Part shown: positions 7,553-16,643 of the stretch, one piece after another
How positions within the stretch are numbered: the first letter of the stretch is position 1
Layout: each line of letters starts with the position of its first letter
NCBI RefSeq assembly: GCF_005049045.1
Contig: NZ_SUPK01000007.1
Coordinates: 186,001-250,000, forward strand
Length of the DNA stretch: 64,000 bases
Origin: Cohnella pontilimi
GTDB lineage: Bacteria > Bacillota > Bacilli > Paenibacillales > Paenibacillaceae
Direction: 5' to 3'
Program-made: the position numbers and the translations under genes
Notes under the pieces: generated by a model
What the model was told of the DNA's origin: nothing
Database searches by the model: none
What the model saw: the letters and a program-made list of their open reading frames with translations, nothing else

Positions 7553-8326
7553 GTGAGAGAATTAAAGCCCGAGGTACGCGCGTATCTGGAACGGATCGGG
7601 TTCGACCGCCCGCTTGACAGAAGCGCGAAGGCGCTGGCCGAACTGCAGGAGAGTCATCTCCATACGGTTCCTTACGAGAACCTCGACATTTTGCGCCGCA
7701 TTCCTTTATCGCTGGAGATCCCGGATCTGCTCGACAAAATCGTAACGCGCAAGCGTGGCGGTTATTGCTTCGAGCTGAATGCGCTGTTCGGCTGGCTGCT
7801 GCAAGAATTAGGCTATGACGTGACCAGCCTGATGGCGCGCTTCTGGCGCGACGAGCCGACTCCACCACCCAAACGACGCCACCACGTTTTGAAGGTAAGG
7901 CTCGGAGAAGCGGATTACTTATGCGACGTGGGAGTAGGAGGGATCGTTCCGCGCCGGCCGATTCGAATGACAGAGTACTTGGAACAGCAGCAAGGCGACG
8001 AGTGTTACCGGCTGGAGAAGGATGAGGAGTTCGGCTGGATGCTTTGCGAGCTCAAGCACGGGGAATGGAGCCGCCTCTATTCGTTCACCGAGGAGCCGCA
8101 GCTGCCGAAGGATTTCATCATGGCGACCTATTGGTGCGAGAACTCCCCGGATTCGATCTTTACGAAGGAGAAGATGGCCGCGATCCGTACCCGCGAAGGG
8201 CGAAACACGATTGCCGGCGAGGAACTCCGCATCTTCAGGGGGGATTCGGTTCACACCTTCACTCCGAAATCGGAAGAGGAATATGAAGACGCGCTGCACA
8301 CTTATTTCGGAATACAGTTGAAATAA
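7553..8326 (+). CDS. nat: Arylamine N-acetyltransferase
   Basis: About 257 aa from the chosen start. The Cys-His-Asp triad of NAT enzymes is visible: Cys in RKRGGYCFELN, His in RRHHVLKVRL and Asp in YLCDVGVGG. NATs transfer an acetyl group from acetyl-CoA to arylamines and hydrazines; in bacteria they detoxify xenobiotics or assist amide formation in natural products. The open frame reaches back to 7484, but GTG at 7553 has GGGAGGG 8 bases upstream and gives the family-typical N-terminus. It is convergent with the aminopeptidase, sharing a terminator. Confidence 0.92.
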   Translation: MRELKPEVRAYLERIGFDRPLDRSAKALAELQESHLHTVPYENLDILRRIPLSLEIPDLLDKIVTRKRGGYCFELNALFGWLLQELGYDVTSLMARFWRDEPTPPPKRRHHVLKVRLGEADYLCDVGVGGIVPRRPIRMTEYLEQQQGDECYRLEKDEEFGWMLCELKHGEWSRLYSFTEEPQLPKDFIMATYWCENSPDSIFTKEKMAAIRTREGRNTIAGEELRIFRGDSVHTFTPKSEEEYEDALHTYFGIQLK

Positions 8327-8366
8327 AACAAGGCATGCTGCCTTCATGGCAACATGCCTTGTTTTT
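8325..8366. terminator. Shared bidirectional terminator
   Basis: Stem AAAACAAGGCATG (8325-8337) with CATGCCTTGTTTTT (8353-8366); A-run on one side and T-run on the other, so it works for both convergent genes. Confidence 0.88.
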
Positions 8367-8380
8367 ATTGGCCGGCGTTA

Positions 8381-9613
8381 TCAGAACGCCCAGTCGCCTT
8401 TGCGGAAAATAGGTTCCGCCGTACCGTCTTCCATAATGCCGTCAATATCCATGTCGGCCGATCCGATCATGAAATCGACATGCGTCAAGCTTTCGTTCAA
8501 CCCGCGAACCATCAGTTCCTCTTTGCTCATTTCTTTGCCGCCGTCGATGTTAAAGGCGTATCCTTGGCCGATCGCCAAGTGGTTAGACGCATTTTCGTCG
8601 AACAAAGTCTGGTAGAAAATGAGGTTCGTCTGCGAAATCGGGGACCGGTGAGGGACAAGCGCCACTTCTCCGAGGAAATGCGAACCTTCGTCCGTCTCGA
8701 TCAGCCGTTTCATCGTCTCATAGCCTTGTTCCGCGGTGAACTCCACGATTTTGCCGTCTTTAAACGTCAGCTTGAAGTGGTCGATCAGATTGCCGGCATA
8801 GCTGAGCGGCTTGGTGCTCGACACGTAACCGTTGACGCCGGTTTTGAAAGGCGCGGTGAACACTTCCTCCGTCGGCATATTGGCGATGAATACGCTGCCG
8901 AGCTTGTTCACGCTTCCCGCGCTCACCCAGTGGTGGCCACGGGCCAATTCAATCGTGAGATCGGTGCCCGGCGCAGTGTAATGAAGCGCCTTATACTTGC
9001 GTTCGTTGAGACGGGACGCTTTGCTGTCCAATGTATCGGCATGGTCTTTCCACGCCTTTACCGGATCCTCGGTATCGATGCGCGTGGCCGCGAAGATCGC
9101 ATCCCACAGAGCATCGATCCGCTTGTCCCGGTCAAGCGACGGAAATACCGCGTCCGCCCATTCCTGGGAAGGTACGGCGACGATGGACCAGCTGACCTTG
9201 TCGCTCATTTGATAATCCTTGAAAGGCTTCAGCGCTTGAGACGCCGTCTTCCGGGCATCGGCGACCCGCTGAGGATCGATGCCTTTCAGCAGGTCGGGGT
9301 TGTCGCCAATGATGTAGAGGAATGCCGCGTTGTCCGCCGCCATTTCCTCCATGCCCTTGGCTCTCCACATCGGATACTCGAGAAACGCCTCGCTTGGTGC
9401 CAGCTCATACTTCGTCCGGGTGACGACGTCGTCCGTCCAGTCTACCATGACATTTTTGGCGCCGACTTCATATGCCCGTTTGACCACCTTGCGTACATAC
9501 TCAGCCGCGATGACGGGGGCCGTAACGACCAGCGTCTGGCCCGGCTGAACGTTCACGCCGATCTCGACGGCCAGAGCGGCGTACTTGTCCAACTTCTGCT
9601 CAAAATGATCCAT
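8381..9613 (-). CDS. M29 family aminopeptidase (AmpS/PepS type)
   Basis: About 410 aa, the usual length of thermophilic-aminopeptidase (M29) enzymes, cytosolic co-catalytic metallo-aminopeptidases. Metal and active-site blocks are visible: TDLTIELARGHHW, NMPTEEVFTAP, KIVEFTAEQG, GEVALVPH, the ENASNHLAIGQGY block and HVDFMIG near the end. The start is the ATG at 9613, which has AGGAGG 7 bases before it; the frame extends further upstream without a ribosome binding site. It stands alone, divergent from an MFS gene. Confidence 0.92.
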   Translation of the reverse strand: MDHFEQKLDKYAALAVEIGVNVQPGQTLVVTAPVIAAEYVRKVVKRAYEVGAKNVMVDWTDDVVTRTKYELAPSEAFLEYPMWRAKGMEEMAADNAAFLYIIGDNPDLLKGIDPQRVADARKTASQALKPFKDYQMSDKVSWSIVAVPSQEWADAVFPSLDRDKRIDALWDAIFAATRIDTEDPVKAWKDHADTLDSKASRLNERKYKALHYTAPGTDLTIELARGHHWVSAGSVNKLGSVFIANMPTEEVFTAPFKTGVNGYVSSTKPLSYAGNLIDHFKLTFKDGKIVEFTAEQGYETMKRLIETDEGSHFLGEVALVPHRSPISQTNLIFYQTLFDENASNHLAIGQGYAFNIDGGKEMSKEELMVRGLNESLTHVDFMIGSADMDIDGIMEDGTAEPIFRKGDWAF

Positions 9614-9697
9614 CCCGGTTCCTCCTAATCTTTTCCTCGCGATATATTTTACCATTACGGATAGAAAAAAATCCAAAAGTCCGCTACTCTAAAACCT

Positions 9698-10978
9698 ATG
9701 ACGACATTTTTCATGGAATGGAAACAACAGCTTCAGCAGTATAGCCGCAATATTCGACTCTTTTTTGTCTTTAACTTGGTGTTCAACACCGGGTTCGGCA
9801 TGTTCATGCTCGTGTACAACCTGTATGTGCGGGCATTGGGATACGAGCAGACGATGGTGGGCGATCTGGTCGCCATGACGGCGATCGCGTCCGCGATCAT
9901 TCTGATTCCGGCGGGCATCCTCAACGATAGATTCGGCTCGAAACCGGTCGTGACGTTCGGGCTCTTTGCCATGGTGCTCGCCTTGACGGCGCGCTCGCTG
10001 TTCGAGGCCAGGCACGGGATGATCGTGACGGCGTTCCTGGGCGGCATGAGCCAAGCCCTCGTCTCTTCGACGGTGCTGCCTTTCATGGCGAATAACTCCA
10101 CTCCCGCTCAACGAGTTCATCTGTTCAGCTTCAACATGGCGCTCGTCATGTTCGCGAGCGTCATCGGCAACGTGCTCGGCGGCTCGTTCAGCGATATTTT
10201 TCATTATTCGTTCGGCGTTCCGGAAGTGGCGAGTCTCCGGCTTACGCTGCTCATCGGTGTAGGGATCGCGGCGCTCGGCTTATTTCCGGTTCTGATGTAT
10301 TCGCCCGTAGGGGCAAGGGTTCGACGGGACGGCGCGCCGTTCCGGCTGCGGGAGGCGGCCAGGAACCACAAAATGTCGCTTCAGGTCATCGTGCTGTTCG
10401 CATTGCTCAGCCTGTTGTCTTCGTCCGCAGGCGGCATGATCGTTCCTTACCTGAACGTATACTTCGAGGACCGGTTCCACGTCTCGAATACGATGATCGG
10501 CATCGTCGTATCGCTCGGCCAAGGCGCTACAGCGCTTGCTTATTTGTTCGGTCCCGCCATCGCGCGGCGGTTCGGCGAAGCCAAGGCGGTGGTGCTGCTG
10601 CAGCTGAGCTCGATTCCGTTCATGCTGCTCACCGCCTACACGATGAATTTCTACTTGGCGAGCGCCGGCTATTTGCTTAGACAAGCGCTAATGAACGCCG
10701 CCAACCCGTTTTACAACACGATCAAAATGAAATATGTCGAGCCGTCAATGCGCGGACTCGCTTCCAGCTCAGGGGAGGCAATGTTTAACCTGGGCTGGTT
10801 CCTCGCCGCCCCCGTCAGCACGGGGCTGGTTGCGCGATACGGCCCGTATTACGGCTATGCCTACGCGTTCACCGTTACAGCGGTCGTATACACGCTGATC
10901 TCGATTTTGTTCCACATCTTCTTCGGCAAAGAACGCTACTTCAAGTCCATGGAGGAACCGGAGGGCAAGTCCGCTTAA
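9698..10978 (+). CDS. MFS transporter
   Basis: 426 aa with about 12 membrane helices. The loop after helix 2 reads GILNDRFGSKPVV, a variant of the MFS motif A (GxLaDrxGrkxxl). A second similar loop (FGPAIARRFGEAKAV) marks the second half, as expected of the duplicated 6+6 fold. The substrate cannot be inferred. The ribosome binding site before the ATG is weak. There is no regulator next to it; a two-PAS kinase follows after 100 bases. Confidence 0.85.
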   Translation: MTTFFMEWKQQLQQYSRNIRLFFVFNLVFNTGFGMFMLVYNLYVRALGYEQTMVGDLVAMTAIASAIILIPAGILNDRFGSKPVVTFGLFAMVLALTARSLFEARHGMIVTAFLGGMSQALVSSTVLPFMANNSTPAQRVHLFSFNMALVMFASVIGNVLGGSFSDIFHYSFGVPEVASLRLTLLIGVGIAALGLFPVLMYSPVGARVRRDGAPFRLREAARNHKMSLQVIVLFALLSLLSSSAGGMIVPYLNVYFEDRFHVSNTMIGIVVSLGQGATALAYLFGPAIARRFGEAKAVVLLQLSSIPFMLLTAYTMNFYLASAGYLLRQALMNAANPFYNTIKMKYVEPSMRGLASSSGEAMFNLGWFLAAPVSTGLVARYGPYYGYAYAFTVTAVVYTLISILFHIFFGKERYFKSMEEPEGKSA

Positions 10979-11081
10979 CACGGGAAAAAGGATTCGAATT
11001 TTATAGAATGACCGGAACAGGAAGAATGCTCGGCTATGTAGAATGTTATGTTTAACTAACTATCGCCGGGGGATGCCCTGC

Positions 11082-12551
11082 ATGTCCGACTTGATCCAAC
11101 GCTTCGATCAGCAATTTGTGCGCGGGAAAGATCCCGAATTAATGGAACTCCTCCTGACCCGGATTTTGGGGATCCGTTCGGAGTTTGTCTCCATCACGAC
11201 GTTAGCCGAGGGAAAAATCGTTTATGTTAACGATGGTGTCCTCCAGACGACCGGATGGTCCAAAGAGGAGATCCTCGGCCGTACCGTTCATGACATGAAG
11301 ATCTACGTGGATCCCGATAAAAGAAACGATGTAAAGAGCACGCTGACGGAAGACGAGATTCTGGAACAACAGATTAACGTCCGTCACAAAAACGGCGGGT
11401 TCGTGAGCTACTTGCTCCGGCTCCAAATGATCCCGTTGTTCGGCGAGCCGTGTATTTTGGCCGTCGGATGGGATATCACGAGAAGGCGGCAACTGGAGCA
11501 GGAAGTCCACAATTCGCTCAAGAACGATTTGAGGCAAACCGTTCAAGCGCTGGACAACCTCGTCTTCAAGCTTACGCTCGGCAAGGACGGGCGGCTGACC
11601 TTTGAATTGTCGGAAGGCAAGATCGCGAGAAGCATGGGGATGACGACAGACGAGGTATATGGCAAAACGTTGTCCGATCTGTTCCCGGCCGACGTCATGG
11701 AAATTGTGCAGCCTCATGTGGAGAAGGCTCTGTCGGGAGAACCGACCAGTTTCGAGCTGGAGACCGGCGACCGGGTCATAATCAAGTCTCTGTCGCCTTA
11801 TTATGAGCAGGGGCGGATCACGGGAGTCGTAGGCTCGGCGATTGATATCACGGAAAGAAAAAGACTCGAGAGGCTGCTGCAAGTCTCGGAGCTGAGTGCC
11901 GTGGTGGGCCAATTGGCGGCCGGTGCTGCCCACGAAATCCGGAACCCGCTTACGTCGATTAAAGGATTTGTCCAGCTGATCGGCGAGATTTTGGAGGAAC
12001 ACCGGATTGAGAAGGGCCGCAATTATATTGAACTTATTTTATCGGAGTTGTCCCGAATCAATCATTTGGTGACCGAAATGCTGTGGCTTCGGAAGCCCAA
12101 GGAAAGTGTCTATGAATCGGTGAACATTGCGAAGGTGCTTCAGGACGTTCTTCCGCTGGTGTATGTGGAGGCGAATCTGAAAAGCATCCAGGTGTCGTGT
12201 CATTTTTCGTCCACCGGCCCGAAAATCAACGCCAATCTGGAGCTGCTCAAGCAAGTGATCCTGAACTTGTGCAAAAACGGCATCGATGCGATGGACAGCG
12301 GGGGGCATTTGCAAATTGGTGAGACGGTTCATGAACAAGGTGTATCGATCATGATTCGCGATAACGGGCCCGGCATTCCGCACGACCTGGCGGATAAGCT
12401 GTTCACGCCGTTTTTTACGACGAAGCCGAAGGGCAACGGCCTCGGGCTGTTCATTTCCAAACAAATCGTCCGCGAAATGGGCGGGGAGATCGACATATCG
12501 TCCGATGCCGCCGGAACTTTGGTCACGGTAACGTTTCCGCTGCAAAATTGA
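11082..12551 (+). CDS. PAS-PAS histidine kinase, sporulation-kinase-like
   Basis: About 489 aa, soluble, without membrane helices. PAS 1 covers about residues 25-130, PAS 2 about 150-260 (SAIDITERKRLE end), HisKA has the phospho-His in GAAHEIRNPLTSIKGF (about 290), and the HATPase domain shows NLCKNGIDAM, DNGPGIP and GNGLGLFISK. The multi-PAS soluble plan and H box resemble KinA/KinE of Bacillus, which phosphorylate Spo0F. ATG at 11082 lies at good distance from GGGGG; upstream in-frame starts at 11043 and 11073 do not. No partner regulator is adjacent. A terminator follows at 12652-12692. Confidence 0.88.
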   Translation: MSDLIQRFDQQFVRGKDPELMELLLTRILGIRSEFVSITTLAEGKIVYVNDGVLQTTGWSKEEILGRTVHDMKIYVDPDKRNDVKSTLTEDEILEQQINVRHKNGGFVSYLLRLQMIPLFGEPCILAVGWDITRRRQLEQEVHNSLKNDLRQTVQALDNLVFKLTLGKDGRLTFELSEGKIARSMGMTTDEVYGKTLSDLFPADVMEIVQPHVEKALSGEPTSFELETGDRVIIKSLSPYYEQGRITGVVGSAIDITERKRLERLLQVSELSAVVGQLAAGAAHEIRNPLTSIKGFVQLIGEILEEHRIEKGRNYIELILSELSRINHLVTEMLWLRKPKESVYESVNIAKVLQDVLPLVYVEANLKSIQVSCHFSSTGPKINANLELLKQVILNLCKNGIDAMDSGGHLQIGETVHEQGVSIMIRDNGPGIPHDLADKLFTPFFTTKPKGNGLGLFISKQIVREMGGEIDISSDAAGTLVTVTFPLQN

Positions 12552-12598
12552 TTTGAAATGGCCGTCACCAATCGACATACGCCGCAGAGAGTTTCCAC

Positions 12599-12604
12599 TA
12601 TAAT
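12599..12604 (+). promoter_or_regulatory. Candidate -10 box upstream of the amine oxidase gene
   Basis: Perfect TATAAT, but the matching -35 (CATACG at 17-base spacing) is poor. A transcript from here would meet the hairpin at 12652-12692 before reaching the gene. Confidence 0.35.
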
Positions 12605-12651
12605 CCCAAATGGAACCGTTTTCAACAAAAAACAATAACGAAAATCAGCCG

Positions 12652-12692
12652 AGAAGCCGGAGCATCATGCGGACGACTTCCCGGCTTTTTTT
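12652..12692 (+). terminator. Terminator or attenuator before the amine oxidase gene
   Basis: Stem AAGCCGG (12654-12660) with CCGGCTT (12681-12687) and a 7-T run. It ends the kinase transcript; because a TATAAT lies 50 bases upstream and the next gene starts 26 bases after it, attenuation is possible. Confidence 0.65.
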
Positions 12693-12717
12693 ATATGAAA
12701 TTATGGGAGGAATTCAA

Positions 12718-14349
12718 ATGGCGCGTACTCCACTATTTCGTCGGCTCAAGGATGCCGTATCCGTGGCGGGCGAGGCTGCCGAAAAAGACATCCCGGTAGA
12801 ACAGGTCATTCGAGAGCGAACCGAAAAATCGATTTCTCGCAAGCAGTTTCTGCAGAAAGCGGCCATCGCGACAGTTGCGGCGGCGATCCCGGATTTTGTA
12901 TGGAAGCTGAACGACGTATTTGCCGGTGATTCTTCCGAGCCAGGCCGTATCGTCGTGATCGGCGCCGGTCTTTCCGGTCTCACCTGTGCGTATCAGCTCA
13001 AAAAGGCGGGTTATACGGCGGAAATCTACGAGGCATCTGAACGGGCGGGCGGCAGGTGCTGGACCCGAAGGGGAGATTTTGAAAACGGACAAATCGCCGA
13101 GCACGGCGGAGAATTCATCGATACGAATCATAAGGAACTGCTGCAGTTGGTGAAAGAATTTGGCCTCACATTGGACGATGTGGTCCGGGCACAGCCGGCC
13201 GGCACGGAGGAACTGTACTATTTTGACGGAAGCCCTTATTCGTTTGCCGAAGCGTGTAAAGATTTTAAAGCGATTTGGAATACCCTTCACACCGAGGCGC
13301 TGGCGGCCGGCTATCCGACTTTGTATAACCGTTACACAGCCAGAGGCAGAGAGCTCGACCAAATGTCCATTGTGGATTGGATCAAGAGTAAGATTCCGGG
13401 AGGCATGACGTCCCGGCTGGGGAAATTGATCGACGTGGCGTACAACATCGAATACGGCGCCGAATCAACCGATCAGAGCGCGCTGAATATGATTTATTTG
13501 TTGGCATATTCCAACAAGAACCGGTTGGAAATGTTCGGCGAGTCGGACGAAACATACCATGTCCGCGGCGGCAACGATCAAATCGTATCCAAGCTGGTCG
13601 AAGCGTTGAACGATCAGATCGTTTACCGGACGCGGCTGACCGCGATCAAACAAAACAAGAACGGCGGCTATACCCTTACTTTGCAGACCGGATCCAGCTC
13701 TAGACAGCTATACGCGGATAAAGTCGTTCTCACGCTGCCCTTTTCGATTCTCCGCTCGTCCGTCGATTATCAGGGAGCCGGTTTCCGGCCGTTGAAAAAA
13801 ACGGCGATCCAAGAGCAAGGAATGGGAACCAATTCTAAGCTGCATGTTCAATTTCGTACCCGGCATTGGGAGCAGTTGGGATGCAACGGAGGTACATACG
13901 CGGATACGGGCTATCAAAATACTTGGGACGTCACGCGCGCTCAGCCTGGTGAAACGGGGATCTTGGTCAATTACACCGGAGGAGTGATCGGGGCAAGCTT
14001 TGATAAAGGAAATCCCGAGTCGCGGGCAAAGCAATTTCTAAGCCAACTTGAGCCCGTCTTGCCCGGCGTTACGGCGAAGTGGAACGGATTGGCCACGCTG
14101 GATTATTGGACGGGGTACCGGTGGACCCTCGGCTCCTATTCCTATTGGAAGGTCGGGCAATATACGAAGTTTGTCGGAATCGAACGGGAAAAGGAAGGCG
14201 GCTGCTACTTCGCCGGAGAGCACACGTCCGTCGACTTTCAAGGCTATTTGAACGGCGCGGTGGAGTCGGGACAGCGGGCGGCCAACGAAATTTTGGCCGA
14301 TCTCAAAGCGTCCGGCATTGCCGAAGTTCCACTTCAGCAGACCATCTAA
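12718..14349 (+). CDS. Flavin monoamine oxidase family protein
   Basis: About 543 aa. After about 45 residues comes a Tat-like segment SRKQFLQKAAIATVAAA (Arg-Lys in place of the twin Arg), then the FAD dinucleotide site VVIGAGLSGLTCAYQLKKAG and GGRCWT typical of amine oxidases, and near the C-terminus the second flavin block YFAGEHTSVDFQGYLNGAVESG. Such enzymes oxidise primary or secondary amines or L-amino acids, making H2O2 and ammonia. ATG at 12718 has GGGAGG 7 bases upstream. rpoN begins 18 bases after the stop, so the two are probably co-transcribed. The exact substrate is unknown; export by Tat is uncertain because of the RK variant. Confidence 0.85.
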   Translation: MARTPLFRRLKDAVSVAGEAAEKDIPVEQVIRERTEKSISRKQFLQKAAIATVAAAIPDFVWKLNDVFAGDSSEPGRIVVIGAGLSGLTCAYQLKKAGYTAEIYEASERAGGRCWTRRGDFENGQIAEHGGEFIDTNHKELLQLVKEFGLTLDDVVRAQPAGTEELYYFDGSPYSFAEACKDFKAIWNTLHTEALAAGYPTLYNRYTARGRELDQMSIVDWIKSKIPGGMTSRLGKLIDVAYNIEYGAESTDQSALNMIYLLAYSNKNRLEMFGESDETYHVRGGNDQIVSKLVEALNDQIVYRTRLTAIKQNKNGGYTLTLQTGSSSRQLYADKVVLTLPFSILRSSVDYQGAGFRPLKKTAIQEQGMGTNSKLHVQFRTRHWEQLGCNGGTYADTGYQNTWDVTRAQPGETGILVNYTGGVIGASFDKGNPESRAKQFLSQLEPVLPGVTAKWNGLATLDYWTGYRWTLGSYSYWKVGQYTKFVGIEREKEGGCYFAGEHTSVDFQGYLNGAVESGQRAANEILADLKASGIAEVPLQQTI

Positions 14350-14367
14350 CCTCAAAGGGTGATTCGC

Positions 14368-15696
14368 TTGTCCGCAAGATTAAGCGGCGGGATGTTCCTG
14401 CGGCAGAACACCAAAATGCATATGACGCCGAAGCTGCGGCAGGCGATCCGGATTCTTCAGCTCTCCGCGCCTGAGCTGTGGGCTTATGTGCGGCAAGAGC
14501 TCGAAGAGAATCCCGTGCTTGAAGCGATCGACGTGCGATGGGATATGATGAGCGGCGCGGGCGGTGCCCGAATCTCGCGCGACCGCGGGCTGGATACTTT
14601 GGATTTCGCGGTGGACCGCAGGATGACGCTGGAGCGGCATTTGACAGAGCAGCTGCGTCTCATGAAGCCGCCGTCTGCAGCGATTGAGAGGATTGTCCGC
14701 TATATTATCGGCAATTTGGATACGAACGGGTATTTGGAATTGCCGCTTCAGGATCTGGCGTCAACTCTTCAGGCGGCGGAAGAAGACGCCGAAGCCGCGC
14801 TGCGGATCGTGCAAAGCTTGGAGCCGGCGGGTGTCGGAGCGAGAGATTTAAAGGAATGTTTGCTGCTTCAGCTGCAGGATTTGCCGAAAATCCCGCCTCT
14901 CGCGCCCCGCCTCATTCATGATTTTCTCGATGATATTGGGGGGTATCGGATTCATAAAATATCCAAACAGCTCGGTGTGCCGCGGCATGACGTAGAGGAC
15001 GCCATTCGTGTGATCAAGAAGCTCAATCCCCGGCCGGGCTCTTCTTATTATGTAGACGAAGTCAAGTACATCGTCCCCGATGTGATCGTCGAAAAAGCCG
15101 GGGATCGGTTCGTCGTCTCCATCCCGGATGCGACGGTTCCCCGGCTGGAGATACATCCGCAATACGAGCGATTGGCGGAGGAATGCGGGAAAGAGGTGTC
15201 CGCGAGAAAATTCCTGTCCGCGAAGTATCGGTCCGCCGCCTTCTTGATCAAGTGTATCGAGCAAAGGCGGCTGACCCTCTTCAGGGTGACCGAGGCCATT
15301 GTGGAAGAGCAGGACGCATTTTTCCGGGAAGGTCCGTCCCGGCTCAAGCCGATGAACTTGCGGGATATCGCCGATAAGCTGAATCTCCATGAATCCACCG
15401 TCAGCCGCGCAACGTCCGGCAAGTATGCACAGACGCCGTGGGGCTTGTTTGAGCTGACGTATTTTTTCCCTGCCGGCTATAACCGCGGGCTGATCGATGA
15501 GGCTTCCGCCGAAAGCGTCAAGGAGAAAATCCGGACATGGGTCGCCGGGGAAGATGCGGCCCAGCCCTATTCCGACCAGCAACTGGCCGATTTGCTGCAG
15601 GAAGAAGGCATACCGGTCTCCCGCCGCACCGTCATGAAGTATCGCGAGCAGCTCGGCATTTTATCCTCCGTCCGTAGAAGGAACGCTCCCCGGTAA
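14368..15696 (+). CDS. rpoN: RNA polymerase sigma-54 factor
   Basis: About 442 aa. Region I is glutamine/leucine-rich with LRQNTKMHMTPKLRQAI and ILQLSAPELWAYV; the core-binding part has SLEPAGVGARDLKECLLLQL; the DNA-binding part shows LHESTVSRATSGKYAQTPWG and ends with the RpoN box VSRRTVMKYREQLGI, which contacts the -24 element. This sigma factor (SigL in Bacillus) needs an AAA+ activator. TTG at 14368 follows AAAGGGTG at good spacing; GTG at 14359 is inside that site. The 3' end overlaps the convergent acetyltransferase gene by 36 bases. Sigma-54 promoters with consensus spacing occur within 1-7 kb. Confidence 0.95.
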   Translation: MSARLSGGMFLRQNTKMHMTPKLRQAIRILQLSAPELWAYVRQELEENPVLEAIDVRWDMMSGAGGARISRDRGLDTLDFAVDRRMTLERHLTEQLRLMKPPSAAIERIVRYIIGNLDTNGYLELPLQDLASTLQAAEEDAEAALRIVQSLEPAGVGARDLKECLLLQLQDLPKIPPLAPRLIHDFLDDIGGYRIHKISKQLGVPRHDVEDAIRVIKKLNPRPGSSYYVDEVKYIVPDVIVEKAGDRFVVSIPDATVPRLEIHPQYERLAEECGKEVSARKFLSAKYRSAAFLIKCIEQRRLTLFRVTEAIVEEQDAFFREGPSRLKPMNLRDIADKLNLHESTVSRATSGKYAQTPWGLFELTYFFPAGYNRGLIDEASAESVKEKIRTWVAGEDAAQPYSDQQLADLLQEEGIPVSRRTVMKYREQLGILSSVRRRNAPR

Positions 15697-16548
15697 AACT
15701 TTCACCCACAGATTCATGTCCTCGAATTTATCGTATATGTCGCAGTTTTTGGTCAATCTGCCGCAGTACCGGTATCCCAATTGGAACAAAGAAGCATTCA
15801 TGCCGAAGGAAAGCGCCCGGGACAGGGAATAAGCGCAATGAATGCCGCGGGACCTCAGGTCATCCTCCAAAGCACGGATGAGCAGCCTCATCATCCCGTG
15901 CCGCCGAAATTCCGCCAGTGTGGCGCAATCAGTGATCTCGGCGTTTCTGTATACGCGGTTGATTTCTGCGGAGGCGGCACTGACGAGGCTGTTTTCGTGT
16001 TCCGACACATAGAATATCGTACCGTCGCCGATCACCTTTTCGATATAGGCGGCATCGTCCATCGGAGTCGGATACCTCGGAAAAACATGACGGTAGAGAA
16101 CGGCCAGCCGTTCGGCATCTTCCAGGGCGGCGGCGCGCAGCGTAAAATTCTGCGGCAAGGCGGTAGATTGTTCCGGTTTAGGAGGCATCTCCAGCACTTG
16201 GCGCAGGATGTCGTCTTCCTCCATCCAATAATCGCTCGTTCGCCGGTTGAGATCGAAATAGAGCGCCATGCAGAAAGCATCGCGTCCGTTGAAGTATGCC
16301 TTGTAAATGCCCTCCAGCATATACCCTCTGGACAGGAAATCCGGCCAATCCTCCTCACGCGATTTCACGAAAATTTTCGTAAAGGCGTGTGAGCTCGCGA
16401 TATCGGCCGCCCGTTTGCAAATCGCGTCCACGTCACCCCGGTAATCGTCCACACGCAGCCTGCGGTTGAAGTAGTCGAGACAGATGTGGAGCGTAAAGGC
16501 ACTTTCGGTTTCCACCACATTTTCAAAGTAGGCTTTGACGTCGGGCAT
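15661..16548 (-). CDS. ablB: Beta-lysine N6-acetyltransferase (AblB/YodP type)
   Basis: About 295 aa. The C-terminal half is a GNAT domain (AEITDCATLAEFRRHGMMRL is the acetyl-CoA-binding A motif region), ending in the family-typical NCDIYDKFEDMNLWVK. AblB enzymes acetylate the N6 of beta-lysine made by lysine 2,3-aminomutase. The ATG at 16548 has AAGGAGG before it; the frame runs on upstream through regulatory DNA without a start signal. A sigma-54 promoter on the minus strand lies at 16584-16599, about 25 bases before the ribosome binding site region. The gene is divergent from the yodTSRQ operon and overlaps rpoN tail to tail. Confidence 0.88.
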   Translation of the reverse strand: MPDVKAYFENVVETESAFTLHICLDYFNRRLRVDDYRGDVDAICKRAADIASSHAFTKIFVKSREEDWPDFLSRGYMLEGIYKAYFNGRDAFCMALYFDLNRRTSDYWMEEDDILRQVLEMPPKPEQSTALPQNFTLRAAALEDAERLAVLYRHVFPRYPTPMDDAAYIEKVIGDGTIFYVSEHENSLVSAASAEINRVYRNAEITDCATLAEFRRHGMMRLLIRALEDDLRSRGIHCAYSLSRALSFGMNASLFQLGYRYCGRLTKNCDIYDKFEDMNLWVKVLPGSVPSTDGG

Positions 16549-16583
16549 GTGCGATTCCTCCTTTTCCGTACAATCGGGTGAGA

Positions 16584-16599
16584 TGCAAAAAGGATGCCA
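16584..16599 (-). promoter_or_regulatory. Sigma-54 promoter of ablB
   Basis: Minus strand TGGCATCCTTTTTGCA: GG and GC separated by exactly 10 bases, as in the consensus TGGCAC-N5-TTGCA. Predicted start about 16573, 25 bases before the ATG. Confidence 0.8.
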
Positions 16600-16643
16600 G
16601 CTTGCAAGCCGGTTTGTGACGGGGACGGGTCGGGCGGCGGATG

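Noticed and set aside
8354-9628. 424-codon open frame on the plus strand opposite the aminopeptidase gene
   Set aside because: Antisense shadow of a clearly conserved M29 enzyme; product is Arg-rich without motifs, no ribosome binding site.
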